NCBI GenBank assembly: GCA_943787785.1
Contig: CALSNT010000018.1
Location: forward strand, 124,001-188,000
From: an uncultured Paracoccaceae bacterium
Lineage (GTDB): Bacteria; Pseudomonadota; Alphaproteobacteria; Rhodobacterales; Rhodobacteraceae
Direction of reading: 5' to 3'
Length of the DNA: 64,000 bases
The translations under genes and the position numbers were made by a program. The notes under the pieces were generated by a model, which was given only the letters and a program-made list of their open reading frames with translations, was not told where the DNA came from and ran no database searches. Below, one piece after another: positions 1-9,636 of the stretch (positions within the stretch are counted from its first letter, which is position 1; each line of letters opens with the position of its first letter).

Positions 1-762
1 ATGTGTCAACTGGCGCAGATTGGCGTCGGTCTCACCGGTCAGCCCATAGGGATAACGCGACTCCAACAGCCCCCACTTCTGATGATCCCAGTTCAGATCG
101 GGCAGGAAGATGCGCATCAGCACCTCATGCTCGTCCACCGGCACAAAGCTGTAAGGCACCGGATTCCACGACAGAGCGTTGATCGACTTCACCACCCCGG
201 CGCGATAGCCCATCAGGTTCTCGTCGCTGATCGTCTGGTCGTTGTGCATGTTGCGGATCGAGATATAGCGGATGCGATCCCAGCGGTTCGTCGGCACAGT
301 CTGCAGGTCGGCGTAAGCCGCCTCGTGCAGGGTCTCAAAGCTAACGAAAGGGCGCGGCTCTGGTTCCTGGTTCGCCAGTTCGACGATCCAGTCTTCGATA
401 ATCTTGGCGTCGTCATTGGTCGGATAGCAGGCATCGTCAAGGCAATCATCCGGCATCGACGGGAAGGAATAAGGTCCGATCACGTTGTACAGCTTCGATG
501 CTCCGGGATCGCCGGGGCGCACATAATCAGGGTCTTCCGCCAATCGCCGCAGGTCCAACACATGGCCAAACCCGGATTTCGCCCCGGCCAGGCCCTCTTT
601 CAGCGCCCCATCCTGGTGGCACCGCGAACAGTGCTTTTCCAAAACACCGTAAAGCGCGGTCTCCATCTCTGTCGCGTCAGCGGGTAAATCATATGCAGCC
701 AGCGGTGCCGACAGGCCAAGGGCGGCAATCGGGGCAAGGGTCAAAGTGGTCAGCCAGCGCAT
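1..762 (-). CDS. Exported c-type-cytochrome-like protein, partial (3' end outside window)
   Basis: The minus-strand reading frame runs off the left edge, so only the first 254 residues are visible. It starts at ATG 762, six bases after an AGGAGG ribosome site. Residues 1-23 form a Sec signal peptide. A single haem-attachment motif CSRCH lies at residues 45-49, in a segment resembling the N-terminal haem region of large planctomycete/roseobacter-type cytochrome c proteins. The rest has no motif I recognise, and no distal Met ligand can be assigned in the visible part. It lies downstream of a secreted amidase and a protease on the same strand, suggesting a periplasmic role. The function beyond haem binding is unknown. 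Confidence 0.75.
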   Translation of the reverse strand, partial: MRWLTTLTLAPIAALGLSAPLAAYDLPADATEMETALYGVLEKHCSRCHQDGALKEGLAGAKSGFGHVLDLRRLAEDPDYVRPGDPGASKLYNVIGPYSFPSMPDDCLDDACYPTNDDAKIIEDWIVELANQEPEPRPFVSFETLHEAAYADLQTVPTNRWDRIRYISIRNMHNDQTISDENLMGYRAGVVKSINALSWNPVPYSFVPVDEHEVLMRIFLPDLNWDHQKWGLLESRYPYGLTGETDANLRQLTH

Positions 763-824
763 GGGGCGCCTCCTTCTGATCTGTCTATGCACATCGTTTC
801 GGTGCGCCGGGTGGCGCGAATTGG

Positions 825-1463
825 TCAGCCGCCTCCGGCTAAAATACGTTCACGGACCAGCGGCCAGACCTTGACGAAATTTGCACCGGGGCAAGCCGTA
901 CTGGCGTGATGCTGGTGGTAGCCAAAGTTGGCAGCGTCAATTTGGTAGGCAGCCACCATCAAATGGCCCAGACTGATCGCCGCCTCGATCTGTGCCTCGC
1001 CCGGAAGCTCGTTCTCAAAATTGCCCTCCAGCACGATGGAGATATGGCCGGACGGGTCGTAATCGGTGTTGGTGTCGCCCGCGAAGGACACATCGCGCCC
1101 TTCGGCAACCGTGCCGTCGGCGGCGATGTAGAAATGATACGGCACATCCGCCCAAGCCTTCTTGGTGCGCCCGTCAGCCAGCTTTTCGCTGCTTTGCGAA
1201 AACCGCTGCAACGACAGCATCTTCGAGGCTGCCGACTTGCCGGGCCGCTGCTTGGCGGCGGAATGATGGAACGTCACATGGGTCGGCACCTGCGGCGACA
1301 TCAGCATGCTGGGCGCTTTTGCGCCCCAGTCCGTGCGCGGCAGGATCGGTAGGGGCTCGGCAGCGAAGGACGGGGCTGTTCCGGCAAGAAAAAAGGCGAT
1401 AGCCGCCCCAAAAACCAACCGCCCGGAGCCAAGCCCGAAAAGCGCTGGCCGAGCGCCTGGCAT
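825..1463 (-). CDS. Exported N-acetylmuramoyl-L-alanine amidase / peptidoglycan-recognition-type protein
   Basis: This is an Amidase_2/PGRP-fold zinc hydrolase, predicted to cleave the MurNAc-L-Ala bond of peptidoglycan in the periplasm. Visible zinc ligands are the His in FHHS (about residue 67), the second His in the HQHH segment and the Cys of ACPG. The Tyr of YHFYI matches the catalytic Tyr of the family. I chose ATG 1463 because AAGGA lies four bases upstream and it gives a clean N-terminal membrane/signal segment. A GTG at 1526, four bases after the protease stop, would add 21 hydrophobic residues and cannot be excluded. The gene is in line with the upstream protease gene. Confidence 0.8.
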   Translation of the reverse strand: MPGARPALFGLGSGRLVFGAAIAFFLAGTAPSFAAEPLPILPRTDWGAKAPSMLMSPQVPTHVTFHHSAAKQRPGKSAASKMLSLQRFSQSSEKLADGRTKKAWADVPYHFYIAADGTVAEGRDVSFAGDTNTDYDPSGHISIVLEGNFENELPGEAQIEAAISLGHLMVAAYQIDAANFGYHQHHASTACPGANFVKVWPLVRERILAGGG

Positions 1464-1530
1464 GCTATCCTTCGCGAGTGCGTCGCGGGCGCCGCCAAAA
1501 ACAAAAAAACTAATCACACCAAACACAACC

Positions 1531-2919
1531 CTAGTACCCCCGCTTCATATAAGCATCGCTCACACGGGCGTGGGTTTTGGCCACATTCAGCTGCGTCTCG
1601 GCCCAGGCACGGTCATACGGCCCGCTAACGATCACCCAAAGCCCGTTCGTCAGGCCCGGATAATCGTCCGAGTTGATGATTTGCAGCTTCATTGGGGCCA
1701 AGATGCTGATCTGTTCCAGCCGCTGCTCGGCCCGCCAACGCTCATCATGGCGATACGATCCCATGATGACCAACCATGGGCCGGTGTCACTCTGCGGTGT
1801 CGTCGGCTGTGGCTGGGGTTGCGGCTGAGGCTGCGGCGTCACGGCGGCTACGTCAGGGTTCTGCAAATCATAGAGCCGCGAGCGCGCGATATCAGCATAG
1901 AAACTGCCCTCGTAGCGGTCGATAAAGGCGGTCAGTAATGCCTCGTTATAGTCATCCTTAATCAACGCCCAGGCCTCCGAGGCTGGCATACCGGGGGAAA
2001 CCGGAGCCGGTTCAGGCTCGACATACTCAGGGTCCGGATCTGGCAACGTCTCCGGCACCGGAACCACATCGCCACCATCATAGCTGGCGACAATCCCGCG
2101 CAGCACTTCGGAACTGGCGATCAACCGATCCGCGCGCACGGCCGCGTTCTCATCCGTCCCGGCCTTGCGGTAATGCAGCGCCACAACCTGACTGTCGCCC
2201 AGCGAATAGACCGGCGCACCCGACGATCCGGGCTGGGTGTCACAGACATGATAGACGTCGTCGTCCGAGGCACGCGCCGAGCGGCACTCGCCCCCTGCAC
2301 TGACCACCATCGGAAAGCCCAGCGGGTGATGCACCACGACAAGGGAGGACCGATCCGCGGGCGCACGCGACGACAGCCGGACGGTTCCCCAATCCTTGCC
2401 CGGTGCGCCGGACTGCACCTTCAGGATCGCATAGTCCGGCGCGCCATCGGCACCAGGAAACCCGACCTCGACCGGATTGCGCATATCGACAATGAACTGC
2501 GCCCCACCCTCGGCCTCGCCCGCAGTCAGGTATCCCATCCACAACAACCCGGCGCGCACGATGTTGTTGCCGGTACTATCCAGCAGGCAATGCGCGTTGG
2601 TCAGGATCAGATCGTCGGCAATTAACGAAGCGGTGCAATAGGCCGACTTGCCGTTCAGAAACTCCACCGCCAACCGCCCGATGGGCTTGCCCAGACGGCG
2701 ATAATAGTCGGTCTCGTGAAACTGGTTCAGCGGCGTGGTTTCGTCCGAGCCGATGACCTGCTCCAGATCGGTGCTCTGCAATGCCGGCGGGTCCAGATTG
2801 AAGATCGAGCCTTCAAATTCCAGCGCCTGCGCATGCAGTAAGGTCGCAGTAATCGAGGCAAGTGCTGCGCCGGAAATTCGGCGAGTCCAGCGGGTAAATA
2901 GTATCGTGGCTCGTGTCAT
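1531..2919 (-). CDS. Secreted trypsin-like serine protease with C-terminal SPOR domain
   Basis: The 462-residue protein begins with a signal peptide (about residues 1-31). The chymotrypsin-fold domain shows the catalytic triad: His in TNAHC, Asp in PDYAIL and Ser in GSSGAP. A proline-rich spacer with a (PQ)n run follows. The last 80 residues look like a SPOR domain (GPWLVIMGSY ... GLWVIVSGPY), a fold that binds denuded septal peptidoglycan. ATG 2919 is preferred over 2961 because GGGAAAGG precedes it and the signal peptide then starts directly. The next gene downstream is a peptidoglycan amidase, which fits a cell-wall-localised protease. The actual substrate is unknown. Confidence 0.82.
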   Translation of the reverse strand: MTRATILFTRWTRRISGAALASITATLLHAQALEFEGSIFNLDPPALQSTDLEQVIGSDETTPLNQFHETDYYRRLGKPIGRLAVEFLNGKSAYCTASLIADDLILTNAHCLLDSTGNNIVRAGLLWMGYLTAGEAEGGAQFIVDMRNPVEVGFPGADGAPDYAILKVQSGAPGKDWGTVRLSSRAPADRSSLVVVHHPLGFPMVVSAGGECRSARASDDDVYHVCDTQPGSSGAPVYSLGDSQVVALHYRKAGTDENAAVRADRLIASSEVLRGIVASYDGGDVVPVPETLPDPDPEYVEPEPAPVSPGMPASEAWALIKDDYNEALLTAFIDRYEGSFYADIARSRLYDLQNPDVAAVTPQPQPQPQPQPTTPQSDTGPWLVIMGSYRHDERWRAEQRLEQISILAPMKLQIINSDDYPGLTNGLWVIVSGPYDRAWAETQLNVAKTHARVSDAYMKRGY

Positions 2920-3116
2920 GAAAACCTTTCCCACCTGCGGGGCGCAGGTGATAAGCGGCACGAATCGTTGTTATCAAGTAAGTGTAGCACCAAACCGAAT
3001 TGGTTCATTTTTCATGTTTCCGTAGAGGAAACAGACCGCGCCTCAATGGCATTCAAGTGCCATACGTTTCGCATACGCATTGCCGACGCAATGCAGACGA
3101 CAGCAACGGGCGCCTT

Positions 3117-4296
3117 TCAGACCGCCTCCATCGCCAGTGCAACGCCCTGCCCGACGCCGACACACAACGTCGCCAACGCCCGTTTCGCCTGCCCGTCGCC
3201 AACGGCGCGCGCCGCCGCCAAAGCGATCCTCGCACCTGACATCCCCAGCGGATGCCCCAGAGCAATAGCGCCGCCATCGGGATTCACATGAGCGGCATCA
3301 TCGGCCAGACCCCAGGCACGAGTGCAGGCCAGCGCCTGTGCGGCGAAGGCCTCATTCAGTTCGATCCGATCAAAGTCCGAGATGACTAACCCGCTGGCCG
3401 CACACAGTTTTTCCACTGCCGCCACCGGCCCAACTCCCATGATCCGGGGCGCAACGCCAGCCGAAGCCGCGCGTGTAATCCGGGCCATCGGGCGCAACCC
3501 GTGGCGCGCGGTCGCCGCCTCGGACGCTAGAACCAGCGCTGCTGCCCCGTCGTTAACGCCCGAGGCGTTTCCAGCTGTAACGGTGCCGCCCTTCCTAAAC
3601 GGAGTCGCTAAATTCGATAGCTTTTCCAAAGTTGTAGCCCGGGGATGTTCATCCTCCGAAACAACAGTATCGCCCTTTCTATTCGGCACAGTCACCGGGG
3701 CGATATCCCGGCCTAACCGCCCCAGCGCCGCCGCTGCACGCTGCTGACTTCGCAAGGCGAATGCGTCCTGATCGTCGCGGGTAATACCGAACTCTTCGGC
3801 AACATTCTCAGCCGTTTCAGGCATCGACTCCACGCCGTAATCCTTCGCAATCCGATCGTGTATAAACCGCCAACCTATTGTCGTGTCGTAGATTTCTGCG
3901 TCCCGCGAAAACGCAGCACCCGCCTTGGGCATCACAAAGGGCGCGCGGCTCATACTTTCTACACCTCCGGCAATCACCACGTCGGCCTCGCCCACCGAAA
4001 TGCTCCGCGCCCCAGCGATCACGGCGTCCAGACCCGAGGCGCAGAGCCGGTTGACCGTCAGCGCCGGCGTCGTCTGAGGCAATTGCGACAGCAGCACCGC
4101 CATCCGGGCGACGTTACGATTGTCTTCTCCCGCCTGATTGGCGCACCCCGAAAACGACCTCATCGACTTCAAGATCACCCGCGACAGCATTGATAACATG
4201 GGCGGCGAGGTCATCAGGCCTAACCGATGAAAGCGCTCCGCCGTAGCGCCCGATTGGGGTCCGTTTGCCGTCGCAGATGAATACGGGGCGGATCAT
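3117..4296 (-). pseudogene. Acetyl-CoA acetyltransferase / 3-oxoadipyl-CoA-type thiolase, one frameshift
   Basis: This is a thiolase cleaving a beta-ketoacyl-CoA, the last step of the operon's CoA-ester route. After ATG 4296 (ATGA overlap with the dehydrogenase) the frame reads ICDGKRTPIGRYGG, then breaks at a C4 run at 4146-4149. Removing one base joins it to CANQAGEDNRNVARM and restores a 392-residue protein. All catalytic elements are present: Cys in NRLCASG, His in GHPLGMSG and Cys in LCVGVGQG. The N-terminal helix before the break is about five residues shorter than in E. coli AtoB. The intact active site suggests a sequence error in the homopolymer rather than decay. The substrate is not determined by sequence. 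Confidence 0.82.
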
Positions 4297-5432
4297 TGTG
4301 CGTCCAATCGGTCGAGGGCCGGTGCCGGATCATAGCGCGATTTCAGTGCGGCAGGCGCAGCGGCATGCAATCGGGCCAATGTGTCACGAACTTGCGCCGC
4401 GCCAATTTCTACTGCCATAGCGAATGGGCCACGCGGAAAATTCAGCCCCAGCATCATCGCCGTATCGATGTCTCCACGCGAGAGAGATGAATTCTCCCAG
4501 AGAGTTACAGCTTCATTCACAAGCATCACTTCAATTCTCTGGACGATTTCAGCAGCTTCGTCGGGCGCAGCGACCACCTCTGAAGGTGTCACAAATCCGG
4601 ACCCGGATTTTCGCCCCAACCGGCCCGCATTAACCGCGTTCCTTAGCGCATCAAAAACACGATAACGCGGGTGATTGTCAAAGCCCGTCGCCACACCTTC
4701 GGTCGCGGCCAAGTGTACGTCAGCCCCGATCAGGTCAATCAGCGCGAACGGCCCGATCCGATACCCCGCGGCGGTCATCGCGGCGTCAATCTCGGCCGCA
4801 GAATGGGTATTTTCCTCAAGAATAGCAAAGGCTTCGCCGTAAAACGGGCGCGCGCAGCGGTTGACAATAAATCCCGGCGTGTCCGCGCAAACGATTGGAT
4901 GCTTGCCCGCCGCCTGCAGCGTCGCTACGACGCGTTCCCGCACCTGCGTCGGGGTTGTTGGCAAAAAAATAACCTCAACCAACTTCATGACTTGCGGGGG
5001 GTTGAAAAAGTGCATACCGATCACCGGGTTTTCGGCAGAAATACCCGAGGAAATGTCTGAAATTCGCAAGGACGACGTGTTCGATGCCAGCACCGCCAAA
5101 GGTGCAAGCGCGGCAACTTCAGACAGCACCTCTGACTTTGCAGTAACGTCCTCAACAATCGCCTCGATTACCAGGTCTTGTCCCGCCAGCGAAGAAAGCC
5201 TCTGTGATGGCGTGATCCGAGCCAGGGTCTCTTTGGCGTCCTGCCCTGATATGCGATCTTTGGAAACCGCACGGTCCAGTGTTTCGCCGATTCCGCTGAC
5301 CGCCGCTTCCAGCGCGGCAATCGATTGATCAACCAAGGCAACCCGCGCGCCTGCCTGTGCAAAGACCTGTGCGATACCGCGGCCCATGACCCCCGCGCCG
5401 ATCACACCAACCCGAGTGTAAGTCGCCGCCAT
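4293..5432 (-). CDS. 3-hydroxyacyl-CoA dehydrogenase
   Basis: This NAD-dependent enzyme oxidises 3-hydroxyacyl-CoA to 3-oxoacyl-CoA. The Rossmann motif GAGVMG is at residues 12-17, with the SNTSS catalytic-loop Ser near residue 117. The HFFNPP segment carries the catalytic His. After the N-terminal domain there are two consecutive 3HCDH C-terminal domains, giving 379 residues, longer than single-domain 3-hydroxybutyryl-CoA dehydrogenases (about 290). It overlaps the thiolase start by ATGA and follows iorB by three bases. Pairing with a thiolase implies a short beta-oxidation module acting on a CoA ester, perhaps made by IorAB. Confidence 0.9.
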   Translation of the reverse strand: MAATYTRVGVIGAGVMGRGIAQVFAQAGARVALVDQSIAALEAAVSGIGETLDRAVSKDRISGQDAKETLARITPSQRLSSLAGQDLVIEAIVEDVTAKSEVLSEVAALAPLAVLASNTSSLRISDISSGISAENPVIGMHFFNPPQVMKLVEVIFLPTTPTQVRERVVATLQAAGKHPIVCADTPGFIVNRCARPFYGEAFAILEENTHSAAEIDAAMTAAGYRIGPFALIDLIGADVHLAATEGVATGFDNHPRYRVFDALRNAVNAGRLGRKSGSGFVTPSEVVAAPDEAAEIVQRIEVMLVNEAVTLWENSSLSRGDIDTAMMLGLNFPRGPFAMAVEIGAAQVRDTLARLHAAAPAALKSRYDPAPALDRLDAQ

Positions 5433-5435
5433 TAC

Positions 5436-6959
5436 CTAGAGAGTCCCGATCGTTCTCAGCGCGCCGTCCAACGCGTCGCCTTGTTCATCCTGCAAGGCAG
5501 CCTCTCGCAACCGACGCAGCCAGTCCGCAGCGTCGTCGCGCTCGGCCAGATCGGGCAGCGCGCCAATGACCCGGTCGTATTTGCTAAGCCCGCGCGCATG
5601 GGTGTCCGAGTATCCTTTGATGAGGCGACGACATTTCAAGACTTCGATACCCAGCGCTTCGTCGGACTGTTCCAGCGCCAGACTGTACCATCGCTCCAGA
5701 TGTTCCGCTTCAATTTTGTGCCGTAACAACCTGCGTCGAAATGGTTTCATGCCCGAAACCATCCATAACGACAACCACCCGCGCAATCCGTCTGTCCGTA
5801 CCCGCCGTCCGCGATTGACCAGCCAGTCGAGGGCTTTCATCAACGACCCACGTCGCTCGATAAATCCTCCAAGGCCCGCCGGGAATGCCCCGACAACCTC
5901 CTCAGCCCGCGGGTGGAAATACTCGGTGACGTGGACGATTGCGTCCCGATCTGCACCCTGTTCGTTGCGCAATCGCACGTCTCGACTGGCACGGGTCTTG
6001 AGGTCGGCAACCCGGATCAGATCATCGTAGCACATGGCATTGGCGAGGTATTTTGCAGCTTCGACCAGGAAACCTCCACCTTTTTCACGGGCCTTCTCAA
6101 GGTGGTCCAGATAATCGCTACCATAGGCAACATCCTGATAATCCACCACTTTCTCGAGCCCTCGCAGCGAAATCGGGCGAACCGCCTCAGGTAGCTTCTC
6201 AACACGGGCTTCCAAGGCACGCCACCCGCCGATCAAATCTGCTGGTCCATCCGGCGTTGTAATGCCGGACGGAATGTCCGGCATGTTCTCAACCTCAGAC
6301 ACGCCCGCGGTGGCCCCGTCATACCCAGCAGCAAAAGCGGCCAGGCTGGCCTCGATCCCGCGACCGGATGCCCGGATCACATCCTCGTAAAGCGTGCGTT
6401 CGAACGGCAGAGTCCCCGACGCCGCCAACGCGCCGAACAGGCTGGCCGAGATAACGCTACCGGATCCGGTCGCTGCCGCGTCGAAATCGTGCCAGACCGC
6501 ACGCAGTGCCTGTTCTTTTGCCTGAGCCATTACCGGTGCCGGATCAGCGCGGCCATCACCGGGCACCAGCTTTTCTTCAATCGCAAGGACCCGGTGGGTC
6601 GAGGCGATCAGGGTCGTGCGGTCCGCGCTGACAAAGCCGCGCATCATGGCGCGTCCGGCCTCCATCAATTCGGCGGCGATCAGGATGTCGATGTCCCCTG
6701 TCGAGGGCGCCAATGCGAAGACCGGAAGATGGTCGGTCCTGGGCGCCATTTCGATATAGTAAATCGTCGCCCCGGTGCGCTGTGCAACGCCCGCGACCGA
6801 GGTCGCCTGCACCCGGTAGCCGCCTTTCTGCGCCACCTCAGTGATCCAGTTGGTCAGCACCCCACCGCCTTGCCCGCCCACCGCCATGATGGCGAGTTTG
6901 GTCACACCTGCCGTGGTGTCGGAGCCTGCGGGGGCAAGGATGTCAGCTATTTCGTTCAT
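5436..6959 (-). CDS. iorB: Indolepyruvate ferredoxin oxidoreductase, beta subunit (IorB) with C-terminal extension
   Basis: The N-terminal ~200 residues are the pyruvate-ferredoxin oxidoreductase gamma domain, with VGGQGGGV near residues 27-34. The C-terminal ~280 residues match the extra helical domain found in long proteobacterial IorB proteins. With IorA it converts arylpyruvates (indolepyruvate, phenylpyruvate) plus CoA to arylacetyl-CoA and CO2, reducing ferredoxin. ATG 6959 was chosen over an upstream alternative because it overlaps the iorA stop as ATGA. The full length is 507 residues with no break. Confidence 0.88.
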   Translation of the reverse strand: MNEIADILAPAGSDTTAGVTKLAIMAVGGQGGGVLTNWITEVAQKGGYRVQATSVAGVAQRTGATIYYIEMAPRTDHLPVFALAPSTGDIDILIAAELMEAGRAMMRGFVSADRTTLIASTHRVLAIEEKLVPGDGRADPAPVMAQAKEQALRAVWHDFDAAATGSGSVISASLFGALAASGTLPFERTLYEDVIRASGRGIEASLAAFAAGYDGATAGVSEVENMPDIPSGITTPDGPADLIGGWRALEARVEKLPEAVRPISLRGLEKVVDYQDVAYGSDYLDHLEKAREKGGGFLVEAAKYLANAMCYDDLIRVADLKTRASRDVRLRNEQGADRDAIVHVTEYFHPRAEEVVGAFPAGLGGFIERRGSLMKALDWLVNRGRRVRTDGLRGWLSLWMVSGMKPFRRRLLRHKIEAEHLERWYSLALEQSDEALGIEVLKCRRLIKGYSDTHARGLSKYDRVIGALPDLAERDDAADWLRRLREAALQDEQGDALDGALRTIGTL

Positions 6960-9100
6960 AGGTGCGAAAACCTCAGACGTTTGGCGTCGCGGCGGGCTTG
7001 CAGCCTGCCAATAACCTTGCGGCGCTGGCGGTCCCACCAGCGGTCCCACGCATTGGGATTGTGAACGATATCAGCCTGATAGAACGACGGGCACAGGACG
7101 GCGGCATCGGCAACCTCTCCGCAGTTCCCACAGCCGACGCAGGTCTGATCGATGCTTGCGACCGGGTCATCGCGCAAGGGATCGTCCAGCTTTTTGACAC
7201 TCAGCGACGGGCAACCCGACAGGCGAATGCAGGCGTGATCGCCGGTGCATATATCCTCGTCCACGCCGAAACGGGTGGCCACGACACGCTTTCCGTCTTT
7301 CTCCGCCGCCGCCTTAATCGGGCGTTCCCGGCGCTGCTTGTTCAGACTGCATTCGCTGCTGGCGATGACCACCTTCGGGCCTTTAACCTTGGTGGTTAGC
7401 GCCTCGGTCATCACTGCGCGCACCTTGCCAACATCATAGGTCCGGTCGATTTGCCTGATCCATTTCACCCCCATCCCTGCCACCGCATCGCGGATTGGGT
7501 GCTGAGTGGATTTCGTCGCATTCTCGGCCCGGCTGGACAGGATGTCCTGCCCCCCGGTTGCGGCGGAATAATAGTTGTCGACGATCACGATCACGCCGTC
7601 ATTCTGGTTGAACACCGCGTTCCCGATCGAGGTCGCCAGCCCGTTATGCCAGAACCCGCCGTCGCCCATAAAACTGATCGAACGGCGGTTGGCGTCTGGC
7701 GCGTTGAATGCCGCAGCACTCGCCGGACCCAGCCCGTAACCCACAGTCGTTGCGCCGATATCGAACGGCGCGTTGATCGAGAACAGGTGACAGCCGATAT
7801 CGCAGGCAATGTGGTGCGGACCGAGGTCCTGTTCCACCAGTTTGGCGGCGGCAAATATCGGACGCTCCGGGCAGCCGGTGCAGAAACTGGGCGGGCGCGG
7901 CGGCACCACATCGGTCAGAACCGGGACCGGCGGCGGCGCGTTCGATGCGCGCCCCTCGGGCGGCAGCATGGCCGCGCCATAGTCGCCCATGAAACTGCTG
8001 ATCCCGGCCAGCATGATCTGGCCGGTCAACTCTCCGGCTTTCGGGAACGGGCCATCGCCGACCAGTTTACAGGTGCCACCGGCCCGGTAGAGCATGGCAC
8101 CTACTGCTTCCTCAAGATGCTTCGGCTGACCTTCTTCGACCATCAGCACCGCGTCTTTGCCACCGCAAAACACGACAATCTCCTCAGGAATCAAAGGATA
8201 CGTCACGTTCAGGCAGTAAATCGGTACCTGGGTTTCGCCGTACATATCGGCCAGTCCCAACCGCTGCAGCGCGCGGATCACACCATTGTACATGCCGCCC
8301 TGACAGATGATCCCCACCCGAGCTTTTTCGGGGCCGAAAACCTCGTTCAGCTTGTTTTCGCGGATGTATTTCACCGCATCGGGCCAGCGTTGATGCACTT
8401 TTTCCTGTTCGTGGGAGTAAGTCGAGGGCGGCAGTGCAACGCGCGAATGATCGCGGCGCGGGTTTTCCAGCGCATCTTTGACGGTCATCGGTGGGGGCAG
8501 GTTGTCCTTGGCCTCGAACTCGCCGGTCACATGGCAACAGCGGATGCGAACCTGAAGCATGACGGGGGTGTTGGAGGCCTCGGAGAGCTCAAACCCATGA
8601 CGCACGGCGGCAGTAATCGAGGGCAGGTTCGGGCGCGGGTCCAGCATCCAGACCTGGCTTTTCATGGCAAAGGCGTAAGAACGTTCCTGCATGATGGAGG
8701 AGCCTTCGCCGTAGTCCTCGCCCACGATCAGAAGCGCCCCGCCCTTCACCCCGCCCGAGGCGAGGTTGGCCAATGCGTCTGAGGCGACGTTAGTGCCAAC
8801 GGCAGATTTGAACGTGACCGCGCCCCGAATAGGGTAGTGGACAGATGCCGCAAGGCTGGCGCAGGCCGCCGCCTCCGATGCGTTCGCCTCAAAATGCACG
8901 CCGAGTTCCCCGAGGATTTCCTGCGCGTCCGCCAGCACGTCCATCAAATGGCTGATCGGCGCGCCCTGATAGCCGCCGACATAGCCGACCCCGTTTTCCA
9001 GCAGCGCCTTGGTGATGGCGAGGATGCCTTCACCTCGAAACGTGGTGCCCGCGCCGACGCGCAGTTGTTGGACTTCTTTTGCGAATGAGCGTTCAGCCAT
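6956..9100 (-). CDS. iorA: Indolepyruvate ferredoxin oxidoreductase, alpha subunit (IorA)
   Basis: This 714-residue protein has the full IorA architecture. The N-terminal ketoacid-oxidoreductase domain carries GYQGAPISH. A thiamine-diphosphate domain has GDGGFWHNG near residue 478 followed by the NYY segment. A C-terminal ferredoxin domain has clusters CTGDHACIRLSGC (about residue 617) and CVGCGNC (about residue 653). AAAGGA precedes the ATG. It is 68 bases downstream of the MarR gene and is coupled to iorB. IorAB is best known from archaeal and anaerobic aromatic amino-acid fermentation. In this probably aerobic background it likely works inside an arylpyruvate catabolic route. Confidence 0.92.
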   Translation of the reverse strand: MAERSFAKEVQQLRVGAGTTFRGEGILAITKALLENGVGYVGGYQGAPISHLMDVLADAQEILGELGVHFEANASEAAACASLAASVHYPIRGAVTFKSAVGTNVASDALANLASGGVKGGALLIVGEDYGEGSSIMQERSYAFAMKSQVWMLDPRPNLPSITAAVRHGFELSEASNTPVMLQVRIRCCHVTGEFEAKDNLPPPMTVKDALENPRRDHSRVALPPSTYSHEQEKVHQRWPDAVKYIRENKLNEVFGPEKARVGIICQGGMYNGVIRALQRLGLADMYGETQVPIYCLNVTYPLIPEEIVVFCGGKDAVLMVEEGQPKHLEEAVGAMLYRAGGTCKLVGDGPFPKAGELTGQIMLAGISSFMGDYGAAMLPPEGRASNAPPPVPVLTDVVPPRPPSFCTGCPERPIFAAAKLVEQDLGPHHIACDIGCHLFSINAPFDIGATTVGYGLGPASAAAFNAPDANRRSISFMGDGGFWHNGLATSIGNAVFNQNDGVIVIVDNYYSAATGGQDILSSRAENATKSTQHPIRDAVAGMGVKWIRQIDRTYDVGKVRAVMTEALTTKVKGPKVVIASSECSLNKQRRERPIKAAAEKDGKRVVATRFGVDEDICTGDHACIRLSGCPSLSVKKLDDPLRDDPVASIDQTCVGCGNCGEVADAAVLCPSFYQADIVHNPNAWDRWWDRQRRKVIGRLQARRDAKRLRFSHL

Positions 9101-9168
9101 GGGTCATATCCTTTCGACGGATCGCAAGCCGGGCGAAATGGCAAAAACCGGCATGCGTTGAGCCCGCT

Positions 9169-9636
9169 TCAAAACGGGTTCTGCCGCACATTGCCGAGGA
9201 TCTTTTGCAAGGTCGTGACAAAGGTCTCGCGCTCACCCTCGTCGATCCCTTCGAACATCCCCTCGCTTGCCGCGCCCATCGCTGGCCAGAATTGGTCAAA
9301 CACAGCGCGCCCCTGTTCGGTGATGTATATCCGCCGTGCCCGGCTGTCGTTTTCGTCTTCTTCGCGCCGCACCAATCCGTCATCCATCATTGCGGCCAGG
9401 GTCCGACTCATCGTTGATTGTTCGATCACGCAATAGACGCCGAGTTCATTGATCATCAGGCCGTTGTGCGAGGTCAGAACCGCCAAGGTGCGAAGTTTCG
9501 CAGTGGTCAACCCGCCTTCCGCCAGAGTCTTTTGGATCGAGTCGTTATATCGCCCCATAATCCGGTTCATCAGGTACGGCGCGAACCGTTGCAGACCGAT
9601 CTCGCCGAGGGTTGCGGGCGGGTTCAAATCTTCCAT
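9169..9636 (-). CDS. MarR-family transcriptional regulator
   Basis: The 155-residue winged-helix protein has the MarR core: a dimerisation helix, then the recognition segment (SRTLAAMMDDGLVRR) and a DSRARRIYITEQG wing. ATG 9636 shares one base with the stop of the FAD oxidoreductase (TGATG), so it is translated within the operon. It is probably the local regulator of the iorAB operon, responding to a CoA ester or aromatic acid as PaaR and HcaR relatives do. The ligand is inferred, not visible. Confidence 0.85.
   Translation of the reverse strand: MEDLNPPATLGEIGLQRFAPYLMNRIMGRYNDSIQKTLAEGGLTTAKLRTLAVLTSHNGLMINELGVYCVIEQSTMSRTLAAMMDDGLVRREEDENDSRARRIYITEQGRAVFDQFWPAMGAASEGMFEGIDEGERETFVTTLQKILGNVRQNPF

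Noticed and set aside
1806-1845. Short tandem repeat in the protease gene considered as a repeat element
   Set aside because: It encodes a (PQ)n linker between protease and SPOR domains; this is ordinary low-complexity coding sequence.
2932-2950. CACCTGC/GCAGGTG hairpin upstream of the protease considered as terminator or operator
   Set aside because: It has no T tract, no second copy and no regulator nearby; its function cannot be supported.
7451-8782. 443-codon open frame antisense to iorA
   Set aside because: iorA has complete ThDP and ferredoxin motifs; the opposite frame has none and no ribosome site.
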